A stretch of DNA of 64,000 nucleotides, taken from positions 322,901 to 386,900 of the forward strand of contig NMRB01000275.1 of assembly GCA_002633025.1 (NCBI GenBank), given 5' to 3'. A program made the translations under genes and the position numbers. How positions within the stretch are numbered: position 1 is the first letter of the stretch; each line of letters begins with the position of its first letter. The notes beneath the pieces are model-generated. The model searched no databases, had not been told where the DNA came from, and saw only the letters and a list, made by a program, of their open reading frames with translations. Below are positions 36,000 through 48,100 of this stretch, in pieces. The DNA comes from Notospermus geniculatus. Its lineage: Eukaryota > Nemertea > Pilidiophora > Heteronemertea > Lineidae.

Positions 36000-38900
36000 A
36001 CGAATACTCCCATTATTTGTCGAAGTCGTCTGACCTCTCCCCCTCAAAATCTGCATAACACAATGGGAAATCATTGAATCTGCATTGATCTCGCCGACGA
36101 CAATCGGAAATTGCCGAGTGTAAAATTTCCGTATGCAAATGAGGTCAGAGGTCCGCTTATGATAAAACCGAAACCTAATTTCGAGCCCGAGACTGGGCTG
36201 TCGATAGATGAATAGACAACCATTACTGTTTACATAACTAAACTGGGGTGGTTTGAGAGGTGATCCACACCCAACAGTCATTTTCCACCTCTTAGTTATC
36301 AATGAAGGCGGAGACACGGCCAGATTTCTAACTGATTAGCAGATTTAGTCGGTGTGTTAGGATTTTACCACCAGCCAGTTTGAGTCAGTAGGCCAAGTTC
36401 TCTTCGGTGACACTATAGGTGTCATCCCATACGGTGCGCGGCCTGCCCGACTTCACGTGTTGCAAGTTACTCGCCAAAAAAGGGCCACAAAATCGTTTGT
36501 TACGTGAAATGATACAACAACATGCTCTGTTCTCTCCGTTCGCTGAATGTAAACAACAACAAATACTCCCATTGGTCGAAATGTCATTATAGTCTGACCT
36601 CTCACCCTCAATCTGCATAACACAATGGGAATTCATTGAATCTGCGTCGATCTAGCCGACGACAATCGGAAATTGCCGACTGTAAAATTTCCGTATGCAA
36701 ATGAGGTCAGAGGTCCGCTTATGATAAAACCGGAACCTAAATTCGAACCCGAGAATGGGCCGTCAATAGATGAATAGACGACTATAGGACTGTTTTTCGT
36801 TGTCTTTTACAACTAAACTGTGTTGGTTTGAGAGGTGATCCACACCCAACAGGCATTCTTCACCTAGTCATCAATGAATGCGTCGAGATGGCCAAATTTC
36901 TAACTTATTAGCATATTTAGTCGGTGTGTTGGGATTTTACCACCAGCCAGTTTGGGTCAGTAGGCCAAGTTCTCTTCGGTGACACTAGGTGTCATCCCAT
37001 ACGGTGCGCGGCCTGCCCGACTTCACGTGTTGCATTGTCTCTCATCCACCAGAGCAGTGTCTTTTATGATTCCTTACTGCACCTCAATGACTACTTCTTT
37101 CCACTTCATAAGAAGTTACTCGCCAAAAAAGGGCCACAAAATCGTTTGTTACGTGAATGGATACAACAACATGCTCTGTTCTCTCCGTTCGCTGAATGTA
37201 AACAACAACAAATACTCCCATTGGTCGAAATGTCATTATAGTCTGACCTCTCACCCTCAATCTGCATAACACAATGGGAATTCATTGAATCTGCGTCGAT
37301 CTAGCCGACGACAATCGGAAATTGCCGACTGTAAAATTTCCGTATGCAAATGAGGTCAGAGGTCCGCTTATGATAAAACCGGAACCTAAATTCGAACCCG
37401 AGAATGGGCCGTCAATAGATGAATAGACGACTATAGGACTGTTTTTCATTGTCTTTTACAACTAAACTGTGTTGGTTTGAGAGGTGATCCACACCCAACA
37501 GGCATTCTTCACCTAGTCATCAATGAATGCGTCGAGATGGCCAAATTTCTAACTTATTAGCAGATTTAGTCGGTGTGTTGGGATTTTACCACCAGCCAGT
37601 TTGGGTCAGTAGGCCAAGTTCTCTTCGGTGACACTAGGTGTCATCCCATACGGTGCGCGGCCTGCCCGACTTCACGTGTTGCATTGTCTCTCATCCACCA
37701 GAGCAGTGTCTTTTATGATTCCTTACTGCACCTCAATGACTACTTCTTTCCACTTCATAAGAAGTTACTCGCCAAAAAAGGGCCACAAAATCGTTTGTTA
37801 CGTGAAATGATACAACAACATGCTCTGTTCTCTCCGTTCGCTGAATGTAAACAACAACAAATACTCCCATTGGTCGAAATGTCATTATAGTCTGACCTCT
37901 CACCCTCAATCTGCATAACACAATGGGAATTCATTGAATCTGCGTCGATCTAGCCGACGACAATCGGAAATTGCCGACTGTAAAATTTCCGTATGCAAAT
38001 GAGGTCAGAGGTCCGCTTATGATAAAACCGGAACCTAAATTCGAACCCGAGAATGGGCCGTCAATAGATGAATAGACGACTATAGGACTGTTTTTCATTG
38101 TCTTTTACAACTAAACTGTCTTGGTTTGAGAGGTGATCCACACCCAACAGGCATTCTTCACCTAGTCATCAATGAATGCGTCGAGATGGCCAAATTTCTA
38201 ACTTATTAGCATATTTAGTCGGTGTGTTGGGATTTTACCACCAGCCAGTTTGGGTCAGTAGGCCAAGTTCTCTTCGGTGACACTAGGTGTCATCCCATAC
38301 GGTGCGCGGCCTGCCCGACTTCACGTGTTGCATTGTCTCTCATCCACCAGAGCAGTGTCTTTTATGATTCCTTACTGCACCTCAATGACTACTTCTTTCC
38401 ACTTCATAAGAAGTTACTCGCCAAAAAAGGGCCACAAAATCGTTTGTTACGTGAATGGATACAACAACATGCTCTGTTCTCTCCGTTCGCTGAATGTAAA
38501 CAACAACAAATACTCCCATTGGTCGAAATGTCATTATAGTCTGACCTCTCACCCTCAATCTGCATAACACAATGGGAATTCATTGAATCTGCGTCGATCT
38601 AGCCGACGACAATCGGAAATTGCCGACTGTAAAATTTCCGTATGCAAATGAGGTCAGAGGTCCGCTTATGATAAAACCGGAACCTAAATTCGAACCCGAG
38701 AATGGGCCGTCAATAGATGAATAGACGACTATAGGACTGTTTTTCATTGTCTTTTACAACTAAACTGTGTTGGTTTGAGAGGTGATCCACACCCAACAGG
38801 CATTCTTCACCTAGTCATCAATGAATGCGTCGAGATGGCCAAATTTCTAACTTATTAGCATATTTAGTCGGTGTGTTGGGATTTTACCACCAGCCAGTTT

Positions 38901-41480
38901 GGGTCAGTAGGCCAAGTTCTCTTCGGTGACACTAGGTGTCATCCCATACGGTGCGCGGCCTGCCCGACTTCACGTGTTGCATTGTCTCTCATCCACCAGA
39001 GCAGTGTCTTTTATGATTCCTTACTGCACCTCAATGACTACTTCTTTCCACTTCATAAGAAGTTACTCGCCAAAAAAGGGCCACAAAATCGTTTGTTACG
39101 TGAATGGATACAACAACATGCTCTGTTCTCTCCGTTCGCTGAATGTAAACAACAACAAATACTCCCATTGGTCGAAATGTCATTATAGTCTGACCTCTCA
39201 CCCTCAATCTGCATAACACAATGGGAATTCATTGAATCTGCGTCGATCTAGCCGACGACAATCGGAAATTGCCGACTGTAAAATTTCCGTATGCAAATGA
39301 GGTCAGAGGTCCGCTTATGATAAAACCGGAACCTAAATTCGAACCCGAGAATGGGCCGTCAATAGATGAATAGACGACTATAGGACTGTTTTTCATTGTC
39401 TTTTACAACTAAACTGTGTTGGTTTGAGAGGTGATCCACACCCAACAGGCATTCTTCACCTAGTCATCAATGAATGCGTCGAGATGGCCAAATTTCTAAC
39501 TTATTAGCAGATTTAGTCGGTGTGTTGGGATTTTACCACCAGCCAGTTTGGGTCAGTAGGCCAAGTTCTCTTCGGTGACACTAGGTGTCATCCCATACGG
39601 TGCGCGGCCTGCCCGACTTCACGTGTTGCATTGTCTCTCATCCACCAGAGCAGTGTCTTTTATGATTCCTTACTGCACCTCAATGACTACTTCTTTCCAC
39701 TTCATAAGAAGTTACTCGCCAAAAAAGGGCCACAAAATCGTTTGTTACGTGAATGGATACAACAACATGCTCTGTTCTCTCCGTTCGCTGAATGTAAACA
39801 ACAACAAATACTCCCATTGGTCGAAATGTCATTATAGTCTGACCTCTCACCCTCAATCTGCATAACACAATGGGAATTCATTGAATCTGCGTCGATCTAG
39901 CCGACGACAATCGGAAATTGCCGACTGTAAAATTTCCGTATGCAAATGAGGTCAGAGGTCCGCTTATGATAAAACCGGAACCTAAATTCGAACCCGAGAA
40001 TGGGCCGTCAATAGATGAATAGACGACTATAGGACTGTTTTTCGTTGTCTTTTACAACTAAACTGTGTTGGTTTGAGAGGTGATCCACACCCAACAGGCA
40101 TTCTTCACCTAGTCATCAATGAATGCGTCGAGATGGCCAAATTTCTAACTTATTAGCAGATTTAGTCGGTGTGTTGGGATTTTACCACCAGCCAGTTTGG
40201 GTAAGTTCTCATCGGTGACACTAGGTGTCATCCCACATGGTGCGGCCTGCCCGACTTCACGTGTTGCATTGTCTCTCATCCACCAGAGCAGTGTCTTTTA
40301 TGATTCCTTACTGCACCTCAATGACTATTTCTTTCCACTTCATAAGAAGTTACTCGCCAAAAAAGGGCCACAAACTCGTTTGTTACGTGAATGGATACAA
40401 CAACATGCTCTGTTATCTCCGTTCGCTGAATGTAAACAACAACAAATACTCCCATTGGTCGAAATGTCATTATAGTCTGACCTCTCACCCTCAATCTGCA
40501 TAACACAATGGCAATTCATTGAATCTGCGCCGATCTAGCCGACGACAATCGGAAATTGCCGACTGTAAAATTTCCGTATGCAAATAGGGTCAGAGGTCCG
40601 CTTATGATAAAACCGGAACCTAAATTCGAACCCGAGAATGGGCCGTCAATAGATGAATAGACGACTATATGACTGTTTTTCATTGTCTTTTACAACTAAA
40701 CTGTGTTGGTTTGAGAGGTGATCCACACCCAACAGGCATTCTTCACCTAGTCATCAATGAATGCGTCGAGATGGCCAAATTTCTAACTTAAGCAGATTTA
40801 GTCGGTGTGTTGGGATTTTACCACCAGCCAGTTTGGGTCAGTAGGCCAAGTTCTCTTCGGTGACACTAGGTGTCATCCCATACGGTGCGGCCTGCCCGAC
40901 TTCACGTGTTGCATTGTCTCTCATCCACCAGAGCAGTGTCTTTTATGATTCCTTACTGCACCTCAATGACTATACTTCTTTCCACTTCATATAAGAAGTT
41001 ACTCGCCAAAAAAGGGCCAGAAAATCGTTTGTTACGTGAATGATACAACAACACGCTCTGTTCTCTCCGTTCGCTGAATGTAAACAACAACAAATACTCC
41101 CATTGGTCGAAATGTCATTATAGTCTGACCTCTCACCCTCAATCTGCATAACCCAATGGGAATTCATTGAATCTGCGTCGATCTAGCCGGCGACATTCGG
41201 AAATTGCCGACTGTAAAATTTCCGTATGCAAATGAGGTCAGAGGTCCGCTTATGATAAAACCGGAACCTAAATTCGAACCCGAGAATGGGCCGTCAATAG
41301 GTGAATAGACGACTATAGGGCTGTTTTTCGTTGTCTTTTACAACTAAACTGTGTTGGTTTGAGAGGTGATCCACACCCAACAGGCATTCTTCACCTAGTC
41401 ATCAATGAATGCGTCGAGATGGCCTAATTTCTAACTTATTAGTAGATTTAGTCTGTGTGTTGGGATTTTACCACCAGCCA
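36000..41480 (-). repeat. Satellite array, block 2: inverted units of the ~649-bp repeat
   Basis: The same unit in the opposite orientation. The landmark GTGTGTTGGGATTTTACC occurs at 36924, 37573, 38222, 38871, 39520 and 40169 (exactly 649 bp apart five times), then at 40805 and 41456. A more diverged, internally deleted unit (36000-36470) forms the junction with block 1. The central units differ by only a few bases, so they are recently homogenised or amplified; copy number may be under-assembled. Confidence 0.96.
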
Positions 41481-41489
41481 GTTTGGACC

Positions 41490-41905
41490 TGTGACCTCAT
41501 TTGCATACGGATTGAGGGTGAGAGGTCAGACTACAATTACATTTCGGCCAATGGGAGTATTGTTGTTGTTGCATTTGGTGATCGGAAAGAACAGAGCACG
41601 TTTATTTGTCTCCATTCACACGATTTTGTGTCTCTTTTTTGGCGAGTAACTTAATTCTTATGAAGTGGAAACAGGTAATCATTGAGGTACCACTAGGAAT
41701 AACAAAAGACAATGCTCTACTGCTGGTGGACGAGAGACAATTAATGCAGAACATAAGTCGGGCAGGTCGCGCCGTATGGGATGACACCTAGTGTCACCGA
41801 AGAGAACTTGGCCTTTTGACCAGACCCAAACTGGCTGGTGGTAAAATCCCAACACACCGACTAAATCTGCTAATAAGTTAGAAATTTGGCCATCTCGCCG
41901 CATTT
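41490..41905 (+). repeat. Satellite array, block 3: diverged unit in original orientation
   Basis: A degenerate partial unit that flips back to the orientation of block 1 (GTAAAATCCC at 41841) and ends the array. An internal deletion joins TGACCTCATTTGCAT directly to GGGTGAGAGGTCAG. Confidence 0.88.
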
Positions 41906-42187
41906 TCATGAGGTACCCTGGGTACTCTCCTTAGTATCCTTGGAAAGGAGATAGACCTACTTCCGATGGGCACAGATTCCCTAAATCCTTTGAACACTGC
42001 ATGTCCCACCACACACGGACTGGACACCTCTGAATCTTTGAGGTGGGACTGTTTCATTTCACCCATTGAGACACCATAGGAACCACCCAAGAAACACCCT
42101 GTCATCCTGTGTGATGCGGTGTTCCTGAAGGGTGTTTCAAGGGTGAATTCATGAATATTTTTAGTAGGGGTCTCTACAATTTCGCCT
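41906..42187. other. Unique-looking spacer right of the satellite
   Basis: No gene, RNA or repeat that I can name. It separates the satellite from the inverted-repeat cluster. Confidence 0.45.
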
Positions 42188-42660
42188 TGTCTCATTTTAA
42201 GCAGCGAATCCACTGTCGCGATCTTGGCTTGAAACGGGGTTGCGTTCCCTTTGCGATCACCTTATATCGGAAGTCCTTATAAAGATCGCTGGCGACCAAC
42301 GCGCGATCTTGCGTTCGACGCCGAGCCCGTCGTGCGATTTGGTCGGCGTCTGATCGCGAGGCTGTAATTACTTGAGTCATTTCATAACCATAACGGTTCG
42401 CCGTCGCTAAAGTACGCTGGTCGACTTTGAATCAATTCGGCGAAATCGGCGTCAAGATTTGATCGGGCGTCGGACGCCGATGGTCGTGCGTCGAAGTATA
42501 AACTGGGCTTTAGGTGATCGCAAGGCATCGCAACCCCGTCTCAAGCCAAGATCGCGACAGTGGATGCGATTGTGGCTTGAGACGGGGTTGCGTTCCCTGT
42601 TACGCAACCCCGTCTCAAGCCAAAATCGCAATCAGTGGATCACCCGCTTTCGGCTTTGTA
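42188..42660. repeat. Dispersed foldback family with GCAACCCCGTCTCAAGCC, copies 3 and 4
   Basis: Copy 3 (42188-42290) reads GCGATCTTGGCTTGAAACGG with GGTTGCGTTCCC. Copy 4 (42515-42660) has back-to-back arms: GCAACCCCGTCTCAAGCC, then TGGCTTGAGACGGGGTTGCG, then the first arm again. Confidence 0.7.
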
Positions 42661-42779
42661 TCGGCTCGCACCATCTGCGGTTTGATTCTGTATTAATCAG
42701 TATTAGTCCGGACGCAGAACAAAAAAGTGTGACATTTTGAATAACAGCAATTTTTTTGCATTTTTTGTATCTCCAAATG

Positions 42780-43370
42780 ACAGAGATTCAGAATCCGCCG
42801 GGTGCCACTCTGGCACCCTTGAGCGTTTTGAGAAATTCGCGTTTGAATTTTTTGAACTGACTTTATCATTGGACGCCAGCTGACGCAACGACTGATGAGC
42901 TTTGTACAGGAGAATGGGACCCGATGTACAGCTAACTTTTAAATGGTTGTATTTACACCCCATAAATGTATTACCAACAGATATAAACATGGTGCCTCCG
43001 AAGCAGACAAGCATGTTCTTAATTGTTTTCAGTTGTTTTGTAATAAGAAATGACGTTTTTTATGTAAATTAACACAAAACGGGTCAAAATACATAAAAAT
43101 GCCGTTTCCAATTACATAACAAGTTAAAAATTACTAAAAACATGCATATATGATTACGAGGCACCATGTTTCTATCTGTTGATAATACATTTGTGGGGTG
43201 TAAATCCAACCATTTAAAAGTTAGCTGTACATCGGGTCCCATTCTCCTGTACAAAGCTCAGTCGTTGCGTCAGCTGACGTCCAATGATAAAGTCAGTTCC
43301 AAAAATTCAAACGCGAATTTCTCAAAACGCTCAAGGGTGCCAAGGTGGCACTCGACGGATTCCGATTCCG
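42780..43370. repeat. Large inverted repeat, ~220-bp arms around a ~155-bp loop
   Basis: The left arm (about 42780-43003) and right arm (about 43158-43370) are complementary. They share for example GGGTGCCACTCTGGCACCC versus GGGTGCCAAGGTGGCAC, and TTGTACAGGAGAATGGGACC versus GGTCCCATTCTCCTGTACAA. Scattered mismatches show age. The structure resembles a foldback transposon; no frame with a known domain. Confidence 0.88.
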
Positions 43371-43469
43371 CACCCTCTAAATGTATGAAAACTGGGAAAA
43401 AAATCCTGTATTCAAAAAGAAACACCGGCTAAGCCCAAAATCGGGGTTTTGCGACCGCCATGATCTGAC

Positions 43470-43662
43470 CACAGGCCCCTGAAGCCTAGTTAGCGGGATT
43501 ATCGGGTTAGTTAGCGGGAATATCGGGTTAAACCATTGTAAACAATGGGTAAGAGTAATAATAAGTCTTATTATTACTCTTACCCATTGTTTACAATGGT
43601 TTAACCCGATATTCCCGCTAACTAACCCGATAATCCCACTAACTAGGCTTCAGGGGCCTGTG
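43470..43662. mobile_element. Near-perfect palindromic element A (193 bp) with 8-bp TSD
   Basis: Arms of 96 bp meet at a single central T and differ at one position. Ends are CACAGGCCCCTGAAG / CTTCAGGGGCCTGTG. Each arm contains two tandem 21-bp repeats around AGTTAGCGGGA and TATCGGGTT. The centre is AATAAG-T-CTTATT. Perfect 8-bp target duplications GATCTGAC lie at 43462-43469 and 43663-43670. Non-coding. Confidence 0.93.
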
Positions 43663-43689
43663 GATCTGACATAATATCGCCGCCCTATT

Positions 43690-43975
43690 GTGCGCCAAGA
43701 TCGCGACAGTGGATTCTGTCTCGATTTGGGCTTGAGACGGGACGGGGTTGCGGTCCCTTGCGATCGCCTTATATGGCAATCGGGGTAACCGCAAGGGAAT
43801 GCAACCACAGGAGGTTGGCTCAACCGAGGATGGCCCCCCTAGCCTAGGGTATATAAATAAGTCTTATTTATATACCCTAGGGGGGCCATCCTCGGTTGAG
43901 CCAACCTCCTGTGAATGCAACCGCTTCTCAAGCCAAAATCGCGACAGTCATGCAGCAGTGGATCACCCGCTTTAG
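43690..43975. repeat. Dispersed foldback family copy 5, interrupted by palindrome B
   Basis: Left part GATTTGGGCTTGAGACGG, GGTTGCGGTCCCTTGCGATC; right part CGCTTCTCAAGCCAAAATCG and GTGGATCACCCGCTTTAG. The 108-bp palindrome at 43806-43913 is inserted between them with target duplication, so this copy is older than the palindrome. Confidence 0.75.
43806..43913. mobile_element. Near-perfect palindromic element B (108 bp) with 8-bp TSD
   Basis: Ends CACAGGAGGTTGGCTC / GAGCCAACCTCCTGTG; centre AATAAG-T-CTTATT, identical to element A. The arms match except for five extra bases (GCCTA) in the left arm. Perfect 8-bp target duplications AATGCAAC lie at 43798-43805 and 43914-43921. The arm sequence is unrelated to that of element A. 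Confidence 0.93.
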
Positions 43976-45089
43976 AAACGGCCTTCTGCGCGCTGCAGTA
44001 GGCCTAACATTAAAATTATGCAAAAGTCAGAATATGTAAAATTGTTAGGACGTGGTACCAGTCTACCCGAACCCCCTAAAAATTCCTTTGAAAAACCCTT
44101 TAATAATTTGTTCCTCGGGGCGATTGCATTTATCATGGCAACGTGGCCTGATCGAGCCAACTGTTTAGTGAGACCCATTTATTGATTTACCTGGTCCTTT
44201 GCCCTCGAAGCGCTCCGCTGTACATTTTGCGGAGCATTTCGAAGGCAGCGGAATAGTCTCGTGATTTCGATACAGGTGCTGCCCCCTTTCAAACACATGT
44301 CCAGGCACCCATTTTGTTCTCTTCGACGATCATCAGATTTATCCTAAATTTCACTATTACATCATTATAAATCACTCAGTGGGTGATGTAAGTTTCTTTG
44401 TGAAACACTCAAGAGTAATCTGGCAGTATTAAATTGATTATATTATTGAGCACGCGTCTGTTATTTGTTTTGTTTAGACAGAGTTGCATTTTTTTGCATG
44501 CCATGGCCATTTCAGTTCAGCAAAACCAAGCCTTGCCCCCTGGCGGCGCCACCTGTAGATGATGTGGCCGTCCTCATGTCGTGGTCCTGTGCAACAATCA
44601 GCATCTTTGGACATGCCTGTGTACCACAGATGCTGCTCTGTCACTGTTGTGTTGTCAGATGGCCACCGTTAGGCCTACATTTTTTCATTAGCAGGCCCTC
44701 GCCTAGTAGGAAGCCACATAGGCTAGGCCTATACATGCTATAGGCCTAATAAAGCTGTGGTACATGTCATCGTCGACATCGACATGATGTACCGGTAGGC
44801 CTAGGCCTAGGCCTAGGCCTATAAATGTATGATGATGAACAAGTCCTCGATTGAGCATGTTGAGTTCAGCAGAGCAGAGGCTTTTGTGTCGTAGGGTACT
44901 GCAATGCATGGTGCCGCCAATGATGTTACGTAGCCTAGGCTAACTCATCATCCATCAATAAATATGATGACTCACAATGAGTCATGTCCTGAATTAAACT
45001 GGGTTTGGTTTCCATCCACATCGTGCCACGACAACATAAAACATCAGTATCATCATGTTCTGCTTCTTACAGGTGCCTGTTGCCTTGAG
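43976..45089. other. Flank upstream of the TDRD1-like gene
   Basis: Contains a short hairpin near 44193-44255 (CCTCGAAGCGCTCCGC ... GCGGAGCATTTCGAAGG) and a small AGGCCT microsatellite (44795-44822). A splice acceptor (CTTCTTACAG) just before 45073 implies an upstream non-coding first exon that I cannot place. Confidence 0.5.
44795..44822. repeat. AGGCCT microsatellite
   Basis: TAGGCC repeated about four and a half times. The same hexamer is common as single sites through the window. Confidence 0.85.
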
Positions 45090-45109
45090 ATGGATTCAGA
45101 AGCAGAAAA
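45090..45109 (+). CDS. TDRD1: TDRD1-like exon 1 (coding start)
   Basis: ATG followed by codons for DSEAE and a split Lys codon; donor GTAAGT. It is the only ATG in this spliced exon and its phase fits the next exon. Confidence 0.7.
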
Positions 45110-48100
45110 GTAAGTGAAAATTTATGTCAACATGCTGGCATGTCATCAAGATGACCCCATCTAGTGCTCATTTTATGAAAGTGGTATTGTGGCAAAATGT
45201 TTGACATTAAAGCCACACTGTATTGAATTCAGAAATTGCTTACGTCCTCTGACGTTAGTGAAGTGTAAAATGTACTATACTCTATCTGAATGCATTAGAG
45301 CTCTGCCTGCAGTTTTTTCGTCGTGTGCTGAAAACTAGGTCTTGATTCTTTGAAGTACGTATCAGGCAAGCATTTTGGGGATCATCACGAGGCTATGAGA
45401 CCTCTACCTGCACTCTCCTAACACTTTGAAAGTGCCGAAAAATTCAATACTGTGAGGCTTTAAACATGTCCATGACAGAATCACATTTTCTCAGTTGTAC
45501 CAGGCAGTTTCTGTCTGCATTCCTTGGTCTTCATCCTCTCAGCCTTGGTGCTCTGTTGGGTAGGAAATTGCTGGCAGAATACTGAGACAAACATCACATG
45601 GAGTTTAGTGGCAGTATTAGTCATTCTTTGTTGTCCTCCAAGAATTGGATTAATGAACATAACATGGTCATATCTTTTGCATAGTTACTGTTAAATGCAT
45701 CTTTCTGACAGGGCTGAATTAGATGGCTGGAATCCAATGGAAGATGATTTTAATGACCCAGATTTCAACAGCTACCAAAGGGGCCCAGCAAAAAACCTGC
45801 CAAGGGCCAGCATAAATAAAGCTAAGTGAGTATCACTTCAGAAAAACTAAAAAATAATGCCCCTTTTCGAAAAAAGTGTATTAAATGCCCTGAATTTGGC
45901 CAAAAGTTTCTGTGCGTCTGAGAAACTCTTCCCCTGCCTATCCTCAATATGACGACCGTCACTAATGACAAACTCTTGTCTCTTACAGGAAAGAGAACAC
46001 ATGCTACGTCGTTGGGATCCCAGGCAATTTGAACGAGGTAATTTTTTTCTGCTAATCTGAGCTTCACTAGGCCTATTTGTCTAGTTCTTATGCACCTGCT
46101 AGGGTGGTTCTGATAACTGTGTCTTCATACAGAAGGAAAGAAATGGTTGGTAATGGTAGTTAGAGCCGCCTATTTTTTTGCACTTTCCATCTGTAACTTT
46201 CACCGCCCTGAACCACCATGAAATGCCACTGCATTAAGCTGAATAGAGAACAGTGTAATGAGTCAAGGTAGTTTATGGCGNATATGGGTAAACCATAACG
46301 TACCAGGCAATAGCCGTCAATGTCATATCGTAAAAGAAGCTATGCCTGGTCGATATGGTTACCATAACTACATTGTGTAACATTAAACATGTCCATGACA
46401 GAATCACATTTTCTCAGTTGTACCACACCAGGCACTTTCTGTCTGCATTCCTTGGTCTTCATCCTCTCAGCCTTGGTGCTCTGTTGGGCAGTGTTTCCGC
46501 CAGAGGGGGGGATGAATCCCCTCCTCAAAAATTTCAAGGAGGGGATATCCCCCTTCAAGTTTGCAGACTAACCTTTTTCAAATATCACTATTTTCACTTC
46601 AGTAGTGTTTTTCTTTAATTTGTCACATTTCAAATGCAATTTTCATGCAGAAGGAAGACTAATTTTGCATTTTGGAGTGTAAAAAATGACTCTGGAGGCC
46701 ATTTTTAACCAAAAGAACCCCAAAAAAAATTTTGAAAAAAAAATTTTTTTTCGAAAAAAATTTTTTTTCGAAAAAAATTTTTTTTTTTGAAATTTTTTTT
46801 CTCCCCCCCCTCCTTGACAATCCTGGCGGAAACCCTGTTGGGTAGGAAATTGCTAGCAGAATACTGAGACAAACATCACATGGAGTTTAGTGGCAGTATT
46901 AGTCATTCTTTGTTGTCCTCCAAGAATTGGATTAACGAACATATCATGGTCATATCTTTTGCATAGTTACTGTTAAATGCATCTTTCTGACAGGGCTGAA
47001 TTAGATGGCTGGAATCCAATGGAAGACGATTTTAATGACCCAGATTTCAACAGCTACCAAAGGGGCCCAGCAAAAAACCTGCCAAGGGCCAGCATAAATA
47101 AAGCTAAGTGAGTATCACTTTTCTTCAGAAAAACTAAAAAATAATGCCCCTTTTCGAAAAAAGTGTATTAAATGCCCTGAATTTGGCCAAAAGTTTCTGT
47201 GCCTCTGAGAAACTCTTTCCCCTGCCTATCCTCAATATGACGACTGTCATTTCCCCTGCCTATCCTCAATATGACGACTCATTTCCCCTGCCTAGCCTCA
47301 ATATGACGACCGTCACTAATGACAAACTCTTGTCTCTTACAGGAAAGAGAACACATGCTACATCGTTGGGATCCCAGGCAATTTGAACGAGGTAATTTTT
47401 AGCTCACTGGGGTGAGCTATTACAATGGTGATGCGTCCGTCGTCGTCGTCGTTGTCCGTTAGCAGGGCACGTTTTGTAAACGCTGGAGCTATTGATCTGA
47501 ATCTTGGTACATATATACCCCTAGGTCAGATGACCCACGACACCAAGTTTCGGTCCGATTCGACTCTCAGTTTGGCCACCAGGTGGCAGAAACCAAAAAC
47601 ACAAAAAGTGCAATAACTCCTGAACTAATGACTAGATGGTCTTCAAATTTTTATCAGAGGTGTAGCTAATAAGGATACATAACATATATAACGGGTTTTT
47701 GATTTGACCTACTTTTCAAGGTCACAGAGGTCAAAGTTCGACNGCGTAACCCGAAAATCATCAAAGTGCTGTTACTCAGGAAGGACTTGCCCCAAAGCAC
47801 TCCAATGTGCTATGTGGCCTCCTGCAGATGACCTTTATGCGCATGTGAAGTCCCAGCCCAATTGGACATCCAATATGGCCGCCAGGTGGCATAACCCAAA
47901 AATCATCAAAGTCCTTGGGAATGACTTGACCCAGATTGCTCATAACTGATATGTACCTCCCTCTGTCATTAGGCTATTATGTCCAACCCAGTGAGCACAT
48001 GGTCCATGGACCATTTCATTTTCTGCTAATCTGAGCTTCACTAGGCCTCGTTGTCTAGTTCTTATGCACCTGCTAGGGTGGTTCTGATAACTGTGTCTTC

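Larger units (their letters stand above)
45463..46280 (+). repeat. Duplicated exon-pair segment, copy 1
   Basis: From AAACATGTCCATGACAG to GTAGTTTATGGCG. It recurs at 46384-48255, where two insertions lengthen it. One undetermined base (46281) sits exactly at the end of copy 1, suggesting a possible assembly join. Confidence 0.92.

Noticed and set aside
36924-40200. Regular 649-bp repeats as a CRISPR-like or RNA-gene array
   Set aside because: Units are uniform without spacer/repeat alternation. I see no 5S, U1, U2, U6 or spliced-leader sequence in the unit.
33955-41905. Recurrent 62-105 codon open frames inside the 649-bp satellite
   Set aside because: They appear in three overlapping frames on both strands, repeat only because the DNA repeats, and contain no recognisable domain.
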